A stretch of DNA of 58,672 bases, from NCBI GenBank assembly GCA_036566745.1, contig DATCVR010000007.1:1-58672 (forward strand). Direction: 5' to 3'. The notes under the pieces are model-generated. The model ran no database searches and had not been told where the DNA came from. It worked only from the letters and a program-made list of their open reading frames with translations. This document shows positions 32,779-43,327 of this stretch, piece by piece. This DNA comes from DATCVR01 sp036566745. Its GTDB lineage: Bacteria > Actinomycetota > Actinomycetes > Jiangellales > Jiangellaceae. Positions within the stretch are counted from its first letter, which is position 1. Each line of letters opens with the position of its first letter. A program made the position numbers and the translations under genes.

Positions 32779-35700
32779 CTATGGCCGGACCTCAGCCACC
32801 ACCTGCGCCCGCGCGCCGTCCGGCGCCACCATCGTCAACGTCACGACCATCGGCGGAAGGGCCCTGATCAGGACCTGGTACTCGTGCGGCTCGTTCTCCG
32901 TCACCCGCAGAGCGTGGACGATCTCAGCGCTCGGGAAGGGCCCCACCCGGGTCGGGACGTCGTCGAGTTCGAAGCGTACCCGCACCGGAGGCGGCGGGAA
33001 CGGCAGCCGGGCCTGCTGCACCAGGACCGCGAGCACGTACGGCGGCAGAGCATGGACGTCGGCGTCCGAGCGCACCCGGATCACCACGCCCCGGCCCGCG
33101 ATCGCGACGACGTCGAGGAGATCCAGCGTCGGTGGCTCGGCCACGAACGCCGGCACGGTCACCCGCTGCTCGCTCAGCCGGCCGAGAGGGTCGACCACGC
33201 GGACCACCACGTCGAGCGGCTGCTCGGCGTCCGGCCGGGTCAGCCACACTGCCAGTGGTGAGCGCCCGCCCGAGCGTGTTCCCCGGACCAGCACGGCGCC
33301 CGGGTCGGCGCCCGCAGGCGGAGCGGCGGCAGCCACCGGTCCCTCAGCGACCGACTGCAGCGCCACCGGCGCCACCCCCGCTACCCCCGCCGCGCCGCTG
33401 ACCTCGGCGGACACTCGGTGGCTGCCGAGGGGCACCTCCCGAGCGGGCGCCGAGGTCGACGTCGTCACCAGCATCAGCTCGCCCGTGCCGAGCGGCACCG
33501 CCACCAGCGGCGCGAGATCGGGCGCAGAGTCGGGCAGCACGGTCACGAGAACCGGCTCGCAGGCCGCCGACAGCAGGCCGCGCACCGCCTCGACCGGCAC
33601 CGAGTCCACCGGCACCGCGACGGCTCGGATCAGCCAGTCGTCCCACGAGGCGCCGAAACCGCCCGTCCACTCGGCGGTGTAGGCCGACTCACCGGTGACG
33701 GGGTCGGGCACCGCGCCGGCACCCGGCGGGACCGCGGGAACGACCGCCAACGGCGGGCCCATCGACTCGAACGACCGTGCCGCCGCCTCGGATCGGGTAC
33801 GGAACACCCGGAACTCCCGGACCGGCACCCGGCTCGCCGCCGTCAGCGACAGTGTCACCATCCCGGCCACGCCGACCACCGACCTCACCACCGGGGTCGC
33901 GGGACGCCGCAGCCGTGGTGCGGCGACGGCCTGCAGGTGCTCGTGGGCGTCCTGGCCGGCAGCGGGTGCGGGCCACGCGGACTCGATGCCGGAGCGGGAC
34001 AGCGTGGTGACGGTGAACAGGTGAATGTCGGTCGAGCCCTTGGGCAAGGCGACGTCGGTCTCCCGGGCCGTCCCGGGCAACACGGTCAACCGCCGGAACA
34101 CCGAACGCCGACGATCCGGCGGCAGCGCGTCGTAAGAGCCCCACAGCTGCTGGAGCCGTATCCCGGGCAGCGTGCCTTCCGGCGCCCGGGCCGGCAGTCC
34201 GACCGCCTGGCGAAGCGCTGTCTCGGCGACCTCCCAGACGATGACTCCCCTGTCGGGCTCGAGGTCCGCGCCGGCGGGCACCGACCAGCGCACCCGGGCA
34301 TGCGAGCGTCCCTGGGCGTCCAGAGCACTGCCCATCGGCACCCCTGGCGGCAGCGGCGGCGGGATCGGCGCCACCGGCACCGGGCTCGCCGCACTCGTCA
34401 GTGCGGGCGACGCCGGGGCCGGCGACAGGCCGGACGACACGCCGATCATCAGCTGCGCACTGGTCCACAGCGCCACGCCCCAGCGTGACGTCGCCGAATA
34501 GTCGAGCACCGGAACGGCCACGCGTACCCGGTAGCGCCGGCCCTCCTCGCCCTGTGCCGCCCCGGCCGGCACGACGTTCTCGCCGGATGCGTCCAGGTGC
34601 TCCACCTCGACGCCGGGACCGCCCACCAGCTCCGCCCCCACGAAGGTCAGCGCGACGTCGCGCCGGAAGCAGCCGGTCGGCGCGTCGTCGAACGGCGTGA
34701 CGGTCGTGGGCGGCAGTGTTGTCGACGACGTCATCGGGAACAGCACCGACCACAGCTCGACCGCGACCGGGGTGCGCTCCTCCCAGCCGAGCGCGACCTC
34801 GACCTCGAGGGTCGCCGGGCAGAGCGTGGAGCCCTCGAAGCGGGCGCTGAGAGTGGTCGCGATGATGCGCGGCCGCGGCGGTGGCGGCTCGTCGCCGGCA
34901 TGAAGCCCGTCCTCCCACCGGGACCAGACGCCGAACACGTCCTGCCACGCCACCGGATACCCGGGGCTGCGCCCGCCGCTTCCGATCGGGATCTCCGCCG
35001 CGGCGTCCACCATGGCGGTGCGGGAGAAGCCGGGATCGCCTCTCGGCCCGTCCGGCACGGGCAGCAAGGGGCGGAAGTCTCCGGCGGGGCGCACCGGCAG
35101 CAGGCACGCCGCCGTCGTGGCCGTGGGAGCGTCGAAGCGTGCCAGGGCGGCTCCGGTTCCCTGGCCGAGCGCGGCGCTCGGCTCCGGTCGGTCCCAGGAG
35201 ACGCGGACGGTCTCCCGCCATGGCCCGTCGACGACGGCGGGTGCCACCAGCCCGTCCCGGACGGCGGTGACGTTGGTCGGAGTGCGGGTCGAGGTGTGCC
35301 GCGGTGACGACGGCACGTAGGCCGCCATGGTGGCCGGACCAGCTCGGTCCGGGAGGTCGCTGTACTCCGCGGTGACCATCAGGTCGTCCCCGCCGGTGGC
35401 GGGCAGGTCGAACCGCGACTCCTCCAGGTAGGCGGTGCCGAACCCGAGCGCCAGCGCGAGGAACGGATCCGCGCTCGCCGGCAGGGTCAGCAGGGACAGC
35501 GGCGGCAACGTCGCCGTCGCGGGCAGGGACGATCCACCTCCGGGGCCGGTCGGGCCGTCGACCACGCTCGTGTCGACGACGAGGTGCTGCTCGAACGGCG
35601 GCAACGCGGGCCGGTAGATGCGCTCGATGCGGGGCAGGGTCTCGTTGCGGACCTCCTTGAGCAGGATCCCGTGGTCCGGTGGGGACCACGCCGGAGCGCT

Positions 35701-36435
35701 GCGCCCGGTGCCCGTGACCGGGAACCAGCCGAGCGGTGGGCCGCCGCGGCGCAGCCGCCGCATGGCGGCCTCGACCGGGTCGACGGGGTCGTCGAACAGG
35801 CCTTGGGCGCCGGTGTCGTACGACGTCCCCGGCCACGGGTCGTCCACCGGCAGCCCGACGCGCTCGAACGGCTTCCAGGCCTCGTCCTCCAGCACCTGGT
35901 CGAGGGCCTCGATCCGGACGCTCGGGCTGCGCCCGTTCACCAGCAGGGCACGGGTCCCTCCAGGGCAGCGGACCACGAGCCGCACCGGAGCGCCGCCGGC
36001 GCCGGTGACGGCGTCCGACCCGACAGTCTCGCGCAGGCCGATGCCGCCGCGGGTGACCAGCAACCCGACAGCCCGGGTCGGGTCGATCGGGTCGCACTCG
36101 ACCTCGACGTACGCCGCGGTCCGGCCCCACGACAGGGCCAGGCCTCCGCTGACGCGGCCCAGCTGCACATCGACGAGCTCCGGCTTGTCCCGCCGCGGCC
36201 GGCGCCACACGACGAACGGCTCGGACGGCACCCCGAGCTCCTTGGCACAAGCCCAACGCAGCTGGATCTCCGTCGGCCGCTTCTCCCGGATGGATTTCAG
36301 GCGTTCGAGCAGTCTGCCCTCGACGTCGACCTGGTGCTGGCGTATCCGCTCCAGGTGCCGCTCGGCGATCACCGGCCACGGGATCATGGCCGACTCGGCC
36401 CGGAACCAGTAGGGCCAGGCCATTCGGCGGGCCAT
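32779..36435 (-). CDS. giant beta-rich protein D (1218 aa) with FN3-like modules
   Basis: A 1218-aa protein and the last gene of the giant operon. A helical N terminus (residues 15-75, including RWACAKELGVPSEPFVVWRR) is followed by long beta-rich regions. FN3-like modules can be traced near 700-800 and 840-930 (RVRWSVPAG; PVVRSVVGVAGMVTL then VREFRVFRTRSEAA). There is no signal peptide, membrane segment, catalytic motif or Cys cluster. Its ATG and the stop of gene C overlap by one base (TGATG), so the two are translated together. A PGGTRAL motif near residue 158 also occurs near the C terminus of protein C. I recognise no named family. A structural, adhesin- or fibre-like role is inference. 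Confidence 0.85.
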   Translation of the reverse strand: MARRMAWPYWFRAESAMIPWPVIAERHLERIRQHQVDVEGRLLERLKSIREKRPTEIQLRWACAKELGVPSEPFVVWRRPRRDKPELVDVQLGRVSGGLALSWGRTAAYVEVECDPIDPTRAVGLLVTRGGIGLRETVGSDAVTGAGGAPVRLVVRCPGGTRALLVNGRSPSVRIEALDQVLEDEAWKPFERVGLPVDDPWPGTSYDTGAQGLFDDPVDPVEAAMRRLRRGGPPLGWFPVTGTGRSAPAWSPPDHGILLKEVRNETLPRIERIYRPALPPFEQHLVVDTSVVDGPTGPGGGSSLPATATLPPLSLLTLPASADPFLALALGFGTAYLEESRFDLPATGGDDLMVTAEYSDLPDRAGPATMAAYVPSSPRHTSTRTPTNVTAVRDGLVAPAVVDGPWRETVRVSWDRPEPSAALGQGTGAALARFDAPTATTAACLLPVRPAGDFRPLLPVPDGPRGDPGFSRTAMVDAAAEIPIGSGGRSPGYPVAWQDVFGVWSRWEDGLHAGDEPPPPRPRIIATTLSARFEGSTLCPATLEVEVALGWEERTPVAVELWSVLFPMTSSTTLPPTTVTPFDDAPTGCFRRDVALTFVGAELVGGPGVEVEHLDASGENVVPAGAAQGEEGRRYRVRVAVPVLDYSATSRWGVALWTSAQLMIGVSSGLSPAPASPALTSAASPVPVAPIPPPLPPGVPMGSALDAQGRSHARVRWSVPAGADLEPDRGVIVWEVAETALRQAVGLPARAPEGTLPGIRLQQLWGSYDALPPDRRRSVFRRLTVLPGTARETDVALPKGSTDIHLFTVTTLSRSGIESAWPAPAAGQDAHEHLQAVAAPRLRRPATPVVRSVVGVAGMVTLSLTAASRVPVREFRVFRTRSEAAARSFESMGPPLAVVPAVPPGAGAVPDPVTGESAYTAEWTGGFGASWDDWLIRAVAVPVDSVPVEAVRGLLSAACEPVLVTVLPDSAPDLAPLVAVPLGTGELMLVTTSTSAPAREVPLGSHRVSAEVSGAAGVAGVAPVALQSVAEGPVAAAAPPAGADPGAVLVRGTRSGGRSPLAVWLTRPDAEQPLDVVVRVVDPLGRLSEQRVTVPAFVAEPPTLDLLDVVAIAGRGVVIRVRSDADVHALPPYVLAVLVQQARLPFPPPPVRVRFELDDVPTRVGPFPSAEIVHALRVTENEPHEYQVLIRALPPMVVTLTMVAPDGARAQVVAEVRP

Positions 36436-39400
36436 CAGTCCTCCACCTCCCAGGGCGCCCGAAGCAGGGCGACACGCACGGCTTCGGAACGCTGCTCGGG
36501 TGTCCCGGCGAGCGCGTCACCGGCGACGACGAGGTCCAGCCGGAGCTCCGCACCACGGGACCCGGGGGTGAGCAGCACCAGGGCCCGAGTGCCGCCCGGC
36601 CCCCTGACCAGCCTGGTCACGCCGGCCACCGGAAGGTCGCCGGCCGCCGGTGGCGCGGTCCTCGGCGCCAGCGACAGCCAGTCCCGCTCGGCCGCGGCCC
36701 ACCACTGGTGCCCCGGCCCGGCCGAGGGGTCCGGAGGCCCGCTGACCACTGTCGGCATCGGACGCGAGCGCCACATCGCCTCACTTCCCTCCACGACCAC
36801 GGCGACCGGCTGCGGGACGGCGTCACCGGACCACAGCACCTGGACCGACGGGTAGCGCGGCACCTGGGGGACGGAGAGCCCGGCGGCCTGGTAGGCAGCG
36901 TCCAGGACGTCGCCGGCGGGTGCGGGCGGGAGCGTCGCCAGCGCAGCGGGAACGGGTACGTGCCGGTGCTCGCGTGGGGCAAGGCGGACCAACGCGGCGA
37001 GGTCGTCGACCGTTGCGAACCGCGACGTCGTGAACCCGATGCGGTGGACCCGCCGTCCGGTCGCGCTCGCGGGTGCGCCCTTCGGCACCGCCTCGATGTC
37101 GACGAGGTAGTCGGTGAGCGGCTGCAACTCGTACGGCAGGGTCAGGATCGTCCCGTACCCGCTGCTGCCGCTGGCGTCGGTGCACGGCAGACCGTCGAGC
37201 AGCTCGGTCACGGCCTGCTGCCACGGGGTCATCACGGCGCCGAGGGCTGCGGTCAGCGGTCTCATGACGCCGCTGGGGTCGACGGCGCCGCCGAGCAACG
37301 TCGGGAGCGTGAGCGACGCTCCGGGCAGGCCGCCACCCGGAGGTTCCGGATGGAAGCCGGATGCCGCCTGGACGCTCACGCGCAGTTCCTCGCCGTAGGC
37401 GTCGAACAGCGCGGTGACGTTCTGTGTCGCGAGGGCGATCCGGATCGGCTCGGCGCACAGGACACCGGTCTCGTCCATCGCCGGAGCGGTGGCGAGCAGC
37501 CACGGACCGAGATCTGCCGGTGCGCTGTTCGGCCCGTCCGCGGCGAACCGGAACTCCTGGACCTCCACCGGCCCCCAGTTCTCCGGCGCGGTCGCCGAGG
37601 GCTTCGGCTCCTGCTGCAACGACTCCGCGCGCCAGCTGACCTTCACCGTGTAGGTCTGCGACGGCACGAGCAGCGCGAGGTCCGTCGGGTCCTGGCCGAG
37701 GGTCGATTCCAGCAGGTCCCGCTCCGTGGTGACCACCGTGGTGTCGTAGTCGAAGCGCCGACGCTCGGCCGTGGTGGTCCCGGCCGCGGCGACGAGCCAG
37801 AACGGCGTCCCGGCGAGGTCCTTCTCGCGCCGGTCGGCGCCGATCTCCACCACGGGCACGCCGCCGGGCACGTCGACGACGACCCGGCAGAGGATCAGGT
37901 CCCGCTCACCGGCGACGACCCGCGCCGCCAGCCGCCCGGCACGCTCCAGCGGGTCCGCCCACGGTCTGGCCGGGTCGGTCCAGTCACCCGGCAGCGGGTT
38001 GGCGGCGGTCACCATGCTGTCGGGCGTCACCGGTTGCTGGGCGACGACCGAGCCGGCGTCGTCGCGGCAGGTGACGACCAGGCCCTCGTTGAGCATGCGC
38101 TCGGACACGAGCAGCAGCAGTTCGAGCGACTCGACTCCGCCCTCCACGCGCAGCCGCAGCGAGTTCGCGAACTCCGACGGCGTGAACCCGACCTGGTCCC
38201 AGACCCGCTCGACCAGCTCGCGTTCCTGTTCGGGCGCGTGCGGCGCCGGCTCCGGCTCGTCACCGGACGGCGAACGCAGCACCCGTCCCTGGCAACGCAA
38301 CGGCCTTCGGCTGAGCGCGCTGTCCCAGGCGGTGTCGACCCACCGGGCGGCGACGTCGGCCAGCGAGGCTCCGGCGGCCATCAGGTCGACGACGTCCTGC
38401 AGCGCCTGGCCGCCGGTGGGCACCGCGGCGTTGCTGAACGTGGCCGGGTTGCCTTCCTGCCAGACCTGGATCGAGTCGACGTGGTCGATCCGTCCTGTCG
38501 GGCAGGGCACGGCGTCCCCCACGACCACGGCAGGATCGGTGCCCTGGAGCAGGTCGGCGAGGGCGTTGCCGGTGCGCCAGGTCTCGGTGACGCCGAGCTT
38601 CGCCTCGACCGGCGAGCTGCGGAAGGCCCCGCCGGGATCCGGCCATCGCACCCCGTCCACGAGCCAGCCCGTCGCGCTCGGGCCCAGGGGCTCGCCGTCG
38701 AACGTCCACAGCACGGGCGCGGGCGGCGCGATCGGATCGCAGACGTGGCCCCAGCGTTCCTCCACGGCAGTCGTGAGACTCTCGCCGTACGGGACAGCAC
38801 GCGACGCCGGCGTCGGCAGCCAGGACAGGAGCGCGAGGGCGGGGCCGAGCTGGGACTGCCCGGGCGCGCCGCGAGCCCACCAGGTCGCCGGGGTCTTGCC
38901 CGCGGGCGGGTCAGGCTCCAGATCGCCGACCAGCTCGACCTCGGTGACCTGGTAGCGCCACCACCGGTCTCCGCGACGTGTCCACGGGTCGGCGCCCACG
39001 CCGGACACTCCGCGGGCTTCGCCACCCAGCACCACGTTGCCGGGCTGCACGAGCGGCGGAGTCTCGAACAGCACCACCGGCACCGCGTCGAGCGGCACCG
39101 CCGGCGGCGACTCGGCCGACGGGACCGCCACGGCGTCGGCCAGCGCGCCGTCGACGACCCGGTCGGTGGCGGTGCCCTCGACCAGCGCGGGTGAACGACT
39201 GACCAGCGTGACACCCGCCACGAGCGGCGGGGCGACCGGCGCCGGGGGCGGTGTCTCGCCGATCGTGAGCTCGATGCAGCCCTCGATGTCGAAGAAGAAC
39301 AGCTCGACCTTGCCGCAGACCTCACCGTGGATGTACGTGCGCTCGATCTCGACGCCGTTCTGCAGCTGGCGGCCGACCAGCACGGTGAGCTCGGCACGGG

Positions 39401-42400
39401 CCGAGACACCGACGACCCACAGCCGCAGCTCGCCGCGCGCGTAGATCTTGCCGCCGATCGCGAACGGCTCGAACGACACGAGAGCGTCGAATCCGGCCGC
39501 GACCTCGAAGTACAGGCCGACCGACTTGCTGCCCATCAGCACGCACTGCAGGTGGAAGCCGACCGCGATCGCCAGGCCGTTGGTGACGATCGGCAGCTCG
39601 GGTATGGCCAGGGTCGAGCCGTCGCCGTGGATCATCAGGTAACCCGTTCCGCGGAAGACGTCCAGCACGGTGACGGTGACGGGCTCGATGTTGGTGCCGA
39701 GGTCGATGAACCAGTTCTGCACCTGGGACAGGTGGAAGAACGCGGTGACCGGCACCCGGATGCGCAGCAGGTCGACGACGGTGTACTCCGCGACGATGCC
39801 GATGGTGATCGTGCCGCGGCCGAAGTCGAGGTCGAGGACCGCGAGGAACGTCGCGCTGTTCTGAGCCTTCAGCGCCGGCGGCGCCGAGAGCACGTCCGCC
39901 TTCATCATCAGCATCAGCCGCGGCCCGGGGACCTCGACGAGCACGATGCCCTTGAGGTGCAGCAGGAACCCGCCCTCGGCCGTGCCGAGCATCATGCCGG
40001 CGGCGATCGCGAAGCTGCCGGCGCTGAGCTCCCAGCCCGCGGGATGCATGACGTTGAACCCACGGGCCGGGGTGAGCTGGCTCTCGAGCCACCTGAGGGC
40101 GGGCGCCTGCGCCCCGGTCTGTTCGAGCCGGCGGTAGTTGACCCCGACGCCGCCGAGGAAGCCGAAGATGCCGAGGCCGGAGTTGCCGAGCGGCAGCGGC
40201 ACCGGGAACTCCACCTCGGCGCCGACCAGCACGCCGGTGGTGCCGGCGCGGCTCTCCAGCGCGAGAGTGGCCGACGCGCGCAGCCCGATGGACGGGAAGG
40301 TGAGGTCGAACGCGCCCTTGAAGCCGAGATCGGTGATCTCCAGGTAGCCCGTGCCGTGGATGGCGCCGGGGATGTCGAGCGTGGCGCCGAGTTTGGTGAG
40401 CTGGGGAGCCTCGAAGGCGTCCAACCGCAGCCGGACCCGCACCGTGTCGACGGTGACGATGCCGAGGTCAACCCCCAGGCCGACCTCGATCTCGAGGTAG
40501 GTCGGGTTGAGGCGGCTCGCGCGCACGCCGAGCACGCGGAGCAAGGAGTCGAGCGGCGGCGCGGCCATCATCGAACCCGCCGGTACGTCGAGCGTGTAGC
40601 CACGGCTGGGGTCGAAGACGGGCAGGGGCACGAACTCCACGGTCCCGTCACCGTCGGTCCGGGTGTCCCACGAGCTGCGGACACCGACGGCCTTGTAGCG
40701 GGTCACGATCGGCTTCTGCGGGTCGACCTTGATGAACCCCAGATCGAAGGAGAAGGCGGTCTCGAGGTCGAGCAGCACGCTGACCTGGGTGGTTTCCGGG
40801 CCGCTGCCGGTCGCGGGATCGACCAGTCCGTCGGTGACGACCAGCTCGCCGCCGCGGAGGACGATGTACTGGGTCTGGATGCGTCCCGCTGCGCCGAGCG
40901 CGACCGCGCCGCTGCCGAGGACGACGAGCGGCACGAGCTCACCGGCGGTCGGGCTCGGAGGGGTGGCCGCGGCCAGCAGCGGGGAGAGTGCCGCCACGGC
41001 GCCGAGGACGTTCACCGCGGTGTTCGTGCCGGTCGCCGACCGGTCCACCTTGGCCAGCCCGTCGAGGTCGCCCTCGATGGCGCGGAACTCGGCCGACGTC
41101 TCCCAGGACGAGCGGTCCTCGGCGACCTTGAGCCGGACGAGGAACGTGCAGATCCCGTCGCTCGGGTTGGTCCGGGCCGGCAGCTCGTCGTCGGTGTGGC
41201 GGTCGAGCCGCGCCTCGGCCGCCGTACGGACGTCGAACTCGCCGTAGATCTCGGCGCGCACGAAGGTGCCGCGGATGAGCTCGACGCGGACGCCGATCTT
41301 GCGGAAGCAGTCCGGTACCAGCGGGCGCTGGGGCTCCGGGTCGACGTCGGTGCTGGTGGGGGCTGGTGGGCGGGTGAGCTCGGCGGTGACGGTCTCGGTC
41401 GTGGGGCCACCGAGAGTGGGTGTCGCCGTGGCCCGCCACCAGGCCGACGAGCCGGGCGCCGGCAACGCAGGGTTGGTCGCGGCGGCCGCGGCGGTGGCCT
41501 GCCCGTGCGCGTCGCCGGCGGTCACGTTGCTGAACTTGAGCTCGCGGTGGGTCCGCAGCAGGTGGATCAGGGCGTCGCGGCGGCGCGCGCTGAGAGCCTG
41601 GTTCAGGTCGACGTGGTCCTGGTCGTCGAAGCCCTCGTAGGAGGCGAACCCCTCGACCCGGAGCGGGGTGGTCTTCGGGATCTGAGCCAGGCGGGCGATC
41701 GAGTCGGCACCCAGGAACGGTGGCGCATCGCCGAAGCCGTTCCGGGACGACGCTGGTGAGGTGGCGAGGTTGGCGCGGTTGCGGGTCCAGTCCGTGGCGG
41801 CGCCCGAGGGAAACTGTGCCGCCGTGGGGCGCTCGAACAACGTGTAGGCGCTGAAGGCGGCGATGTTCGCGGGAGTGACCGTCCTCGTCGCCGTGACGGT
41901 CACGGTCGCGCCGGCCGCCACGGGGATCGTCGCGCCGGGGCCGGTGGCGCTTCCGCCGCCGGCCCAGGACCACGCGACGTCCCCGCCGTCGGCCGGGTCG
42001 AGCGCGACCGTGGCGTGGGTGGCGGTCTGGGCCGTGACGACCACCCGGTGGCCGGTGTTGCTCGTCGTCCGCGGCACGACCTGGTCCGAGGGCGGGGGCG
42101 CCGGGGCGCCACCACCTCCGGCGGTCGCCTTGCGGACCGTGATGGTTCTGGTCAGCTCGTGCAGGCCGGCGTCGGTGACCTTGATCTCGAGGGTCGTCGT
42201 GCCGGCCGCGGGAAGCAGGATCGTGCGGCGGTCGAGGGTCGTCGGGTCGGCGCCGTTCACCGTCACCCGGTAGGCGTACGGCGCCAGGCCGCCACCGGCG
42301 CTGATGTGAAGGGTCGCGCTGTCGGGCAGGTCGACGGGGGTGAGCACGGGATCGCTGTCCTGCACCCGGTACCACTCGCCCGCCGGACCCTGGAACGCCA

Positions 42401-43256
42401 GCCGGACCGTCGGGGACTGGCCGCGGTCGACCACCTCGGCCTCGAACAGCCCGGTGACCCCGGCGTGCTGGCCCAGGCCGATCCACAGGTCTCGCACGCC
42501 GGCGCTGACGGCCAGTCCCTCGAGGCCGGTGGGCGCCACGAACAGGCGGACCTCGGGCAGGTAGAGGCCCTGCCAGCCGGTCGGTTGGGTGCGCGCGTTG
42601 GCCGGCACGCCGGCCGGGCCCGCCTCGCCGGTCAGGTCGAGGGTGGCGCTGCGGAACGCGAAGCCGACGACCTCGCCGGGGCCGATCAGCGCGTGTCGTG
42701 GCTCCATCCTGATGAAGTCGAAGATCTGGTCCTGCGGTGGACGGCCGCCGACGGTGCTGCTCAGCAGCGTGACGTCGAGGCCCTGGCCGGCGGGGCGCAG
42801 CAGCCGGACCCGCAGCGCGGGCAGAATGAAGCGCACGTCGGGATGGGCAGGGTCGGCCCTCAACTGGCCCTGCGCGTCGAGCACGGCACCACGCAGGAAG
42901 GGCAGCCGAACCACAGCGCTCGGGGTGTCGACGACCAGGCGCACGGTGCCGTCCGGATCGCCACCAGGGCCGGTGAGGCGGAGGCCGAGCTCGAGGTCGA
43001 CGCTCGGATCCGGGAACACGAGCGGAGTGCCGGTACTGATCGCCGCGCTCGGGCTGCGGCTGAACGTACCGCTCGCCGGATCGAGGCTCAGCGGCTCGTC
43101 GCCACCGGCACTCGTCTTCCAGACCCGCCAGGTGAAGCCGTCGTCCTCGGTGCGTTCCTCCTCGGTCGGCGTGTCGACGCTGTCGAGCACAGGTTCGAGG
43201 GCATCCAGGGCACCGCCGCTCTTCAGCGACGACGGCATGTCATCCCAGAGGCTCAT
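36435..43256 (-). CDS. giant protein C (2273 aa) with OmpA-like domain and DUF6603-like beta module
   Basis: A 2273-aa protein. Residues 1-300 are an unrecognised beta-rich head, 310-375 an Ig/PKD-like module followed by a GGGGAPAPPPS linker, and about 510-590 an OmpA-like domain (LRVEGFASYEGFDDQDHVDL, then LNQALSARRRDALIHLL). A hydrophobic pair lies at 749-791, and 790-1340 is a repetitive amphipathic beta module with alternating Gly and hydrophobic residues, resembling DUF6603. A long beta-rich C-terminal half follows. There is no signal peptide, although OmpA-like domains normally bind peptidoglycan outside the membrane. The start is 71 bases after gene B. The module at 1260-1340 resembles the C terminus of protein A. 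Function unknown. Confidence 0.85.
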   Translation of the reverse strand: MSLWDDMPSSLKSGGALDALEPVLDSVDTPTEEERTEDDGFTWRVWKTSAGGDEPLSLDPASGTFSRSPSAAISTGTPLVFPDPSVDLELGLRLTGPGGDPDGTVRLVVDTPSAVVRLPFLRGAVLDAQGQLRADPAHPDVRFILPALRVRLLRPAGQGLDVTLLSSTVGGRPPQDQIFDFIRMEPRHALIGPGEVVGFAFRSATLDLTGEAGPAGVPANARTQPTGWQGLYLPEVRLFVAPTGLEGLAVSAGVRDLWIGLGQHAGVTGLFEAEVVDRGQSPTVRLAFQGPAGEWYRVQDSDPVLTPVDLPDSATLHISAGGGLAPYAYRVTVNGADPTTLDRRTILLPAAGTTTLEIKVTDAGLHELTRTITVRKATAGGGGAPAPPPSDQVVPRTTSNTGHRVVVTAQTATHATVALDPADGGDVAWSWAGGGSATGPGATIPVAAGATVTVTATRTVTPANIAAFSAYTLFERPTAAQFPSGAATDWTRNRANLATSPASSRNGFGDAPPFLGADSIARLAQIPKTTPLRVEGFASYEGFDDQDHVDLNQALSARRRDALIHLLRTHRELKFSNVTAGDAHGQATAAAAATNPALPAPGSSAWWRATATPTLGGPTTETVTAELTRPPAPTSTDVDPEPQRPLVPDCFRKIGVRVELIRGTFVRAEIYGEFDVRTAAEARLDRHTDDELPARTNPSDGICTFLVRLKVAEDRSSWETSAEFRAIEGDLDGLAKVDRSATGTNTAVNVLGAVAALSPLLAAATPPSPTAGELVPLVVLGSGAVALGAAGRIQTQYIVLRGGELVVTDGLVDPATGSGPETTQVSVLLDLETAFSFDLGFIKVDPQKPIVTRYKAVGVRSSWDTRTDGDGTVEFVPLPVFDPSRGYTLDVPAGSMMAAPPLDSLLRVLGVRASRLNPTYLEIEVGLGVDLGIVTVDTVRVRLRLDAFEAPQLTKLGATLDIPGAIHGTGYLEITDLGFKGAFDLTFPSIGLRASATLALESRAGTTGVLVGAEVEFPVPLPLGNSGLGIFGFLGGVGVNYRRLEQTGAQAPALRWLESQLTPARGFNVMHPAGWELSAGSFAIAAGMMLGTAEGGFLLHLKGIVLVEVPGPRLMLMMKADVLSAPPALKAQNSATFLAVLDLDFGRGTITIGIVAEYTVVDLLRIRVPVTAFFHLSQVQNWFIDLGTNIEPVTVTVLDVFRGTGYLMIHGDGSTLAIPELPIVTNGLAIAVGFHLQCVLMGSKSVGLYFEVAAGFDALVSFEPFAIGGKIYARGELRLWVVGVSARAELTVLVGRQLQNGVEIERTYIHGEVCGKVELFFFDIEGCIELTIGETPPPAPVAPPLVAGVTLVSRSPALVEGTATDRVVDGALADAVAVPSAESPPAVPLDAVPVVLFETPPLVQPGNVVLGGEARGVSGVGADPWTRRGDRWWRYQVTEVELVGDLEPDPPAGKTPATWWARGAPGQSQLGPALALLSWLPTPASRAVPYGESLTTAVEERWGHVCDPIAPPAPVLWTFDGEPLGPSATGWLVDGVRWPDPGGAFRSSPVEAKLGVTETWRTGNALADLLQGTDPAVVVGDAVPCPTGRIDHVDSIQVWQEGNPATFSNAAVPTGGQALQDVVDLMAAGASLADVAARWVDTAWDSALSRRPLRCQGRVLRSPSGDEPEPAPHAPEQERELVERVWDQVGFTPSEFANSLRLRVEGGVESLELLLLVSERMLNEGLVVTCRDDAGSVVAQQPVTPDSMVTAANPLPGDWTDPARPWADPLERAGRLAARVVAGERDLILCRVVVDVPGGVPVVEIGADRREKDLAGTPFWLVAAAGTTTAERRRFDYDTTVVTTERDLLESTLGQDPTDLALLVPSQTYTVKVSWRAESLQQEPKPSATAPENWGPVEVQEFRFAADGPNSAPADLGPWLLATAPAMDETGVLCAEPIRIALATQNVTALFDAYGEELRVSVQAASGFHPEPPGGGLPGASLTLPTLLGGAVDPSGVMRPLTAALGAVMTPWQQAVTELLDGLPCTDASGSSGYGTILTLPYELQPLTDYLVDIEAVPKGAPASATGRRVHRIGFTTSRFATVDDLAALVRLAPREHRHVPVPAALATLPPAPAGDVLDAAYQAAGLSVPQVPRYPSVQVLWSGDAVPQPVAVVVEGSEAMWRSRPMPTVVSGPPDPSAGPGHQWWAAAERDWLSLAPRTAPPAAGDLPVAGVTRLVRGPGGTRALVLLTPGSRGAELRLDLVVAGDALAGTPEQRSEAVRVALLRAPWEVED

Positions 43257-43327
43257 CCCTGTGCCAGCCCTTCGTATCTGGACCTACCGGATCTTCAGCT
43301 GTGGTCGCACGAGCCGACGGTCCCTCC

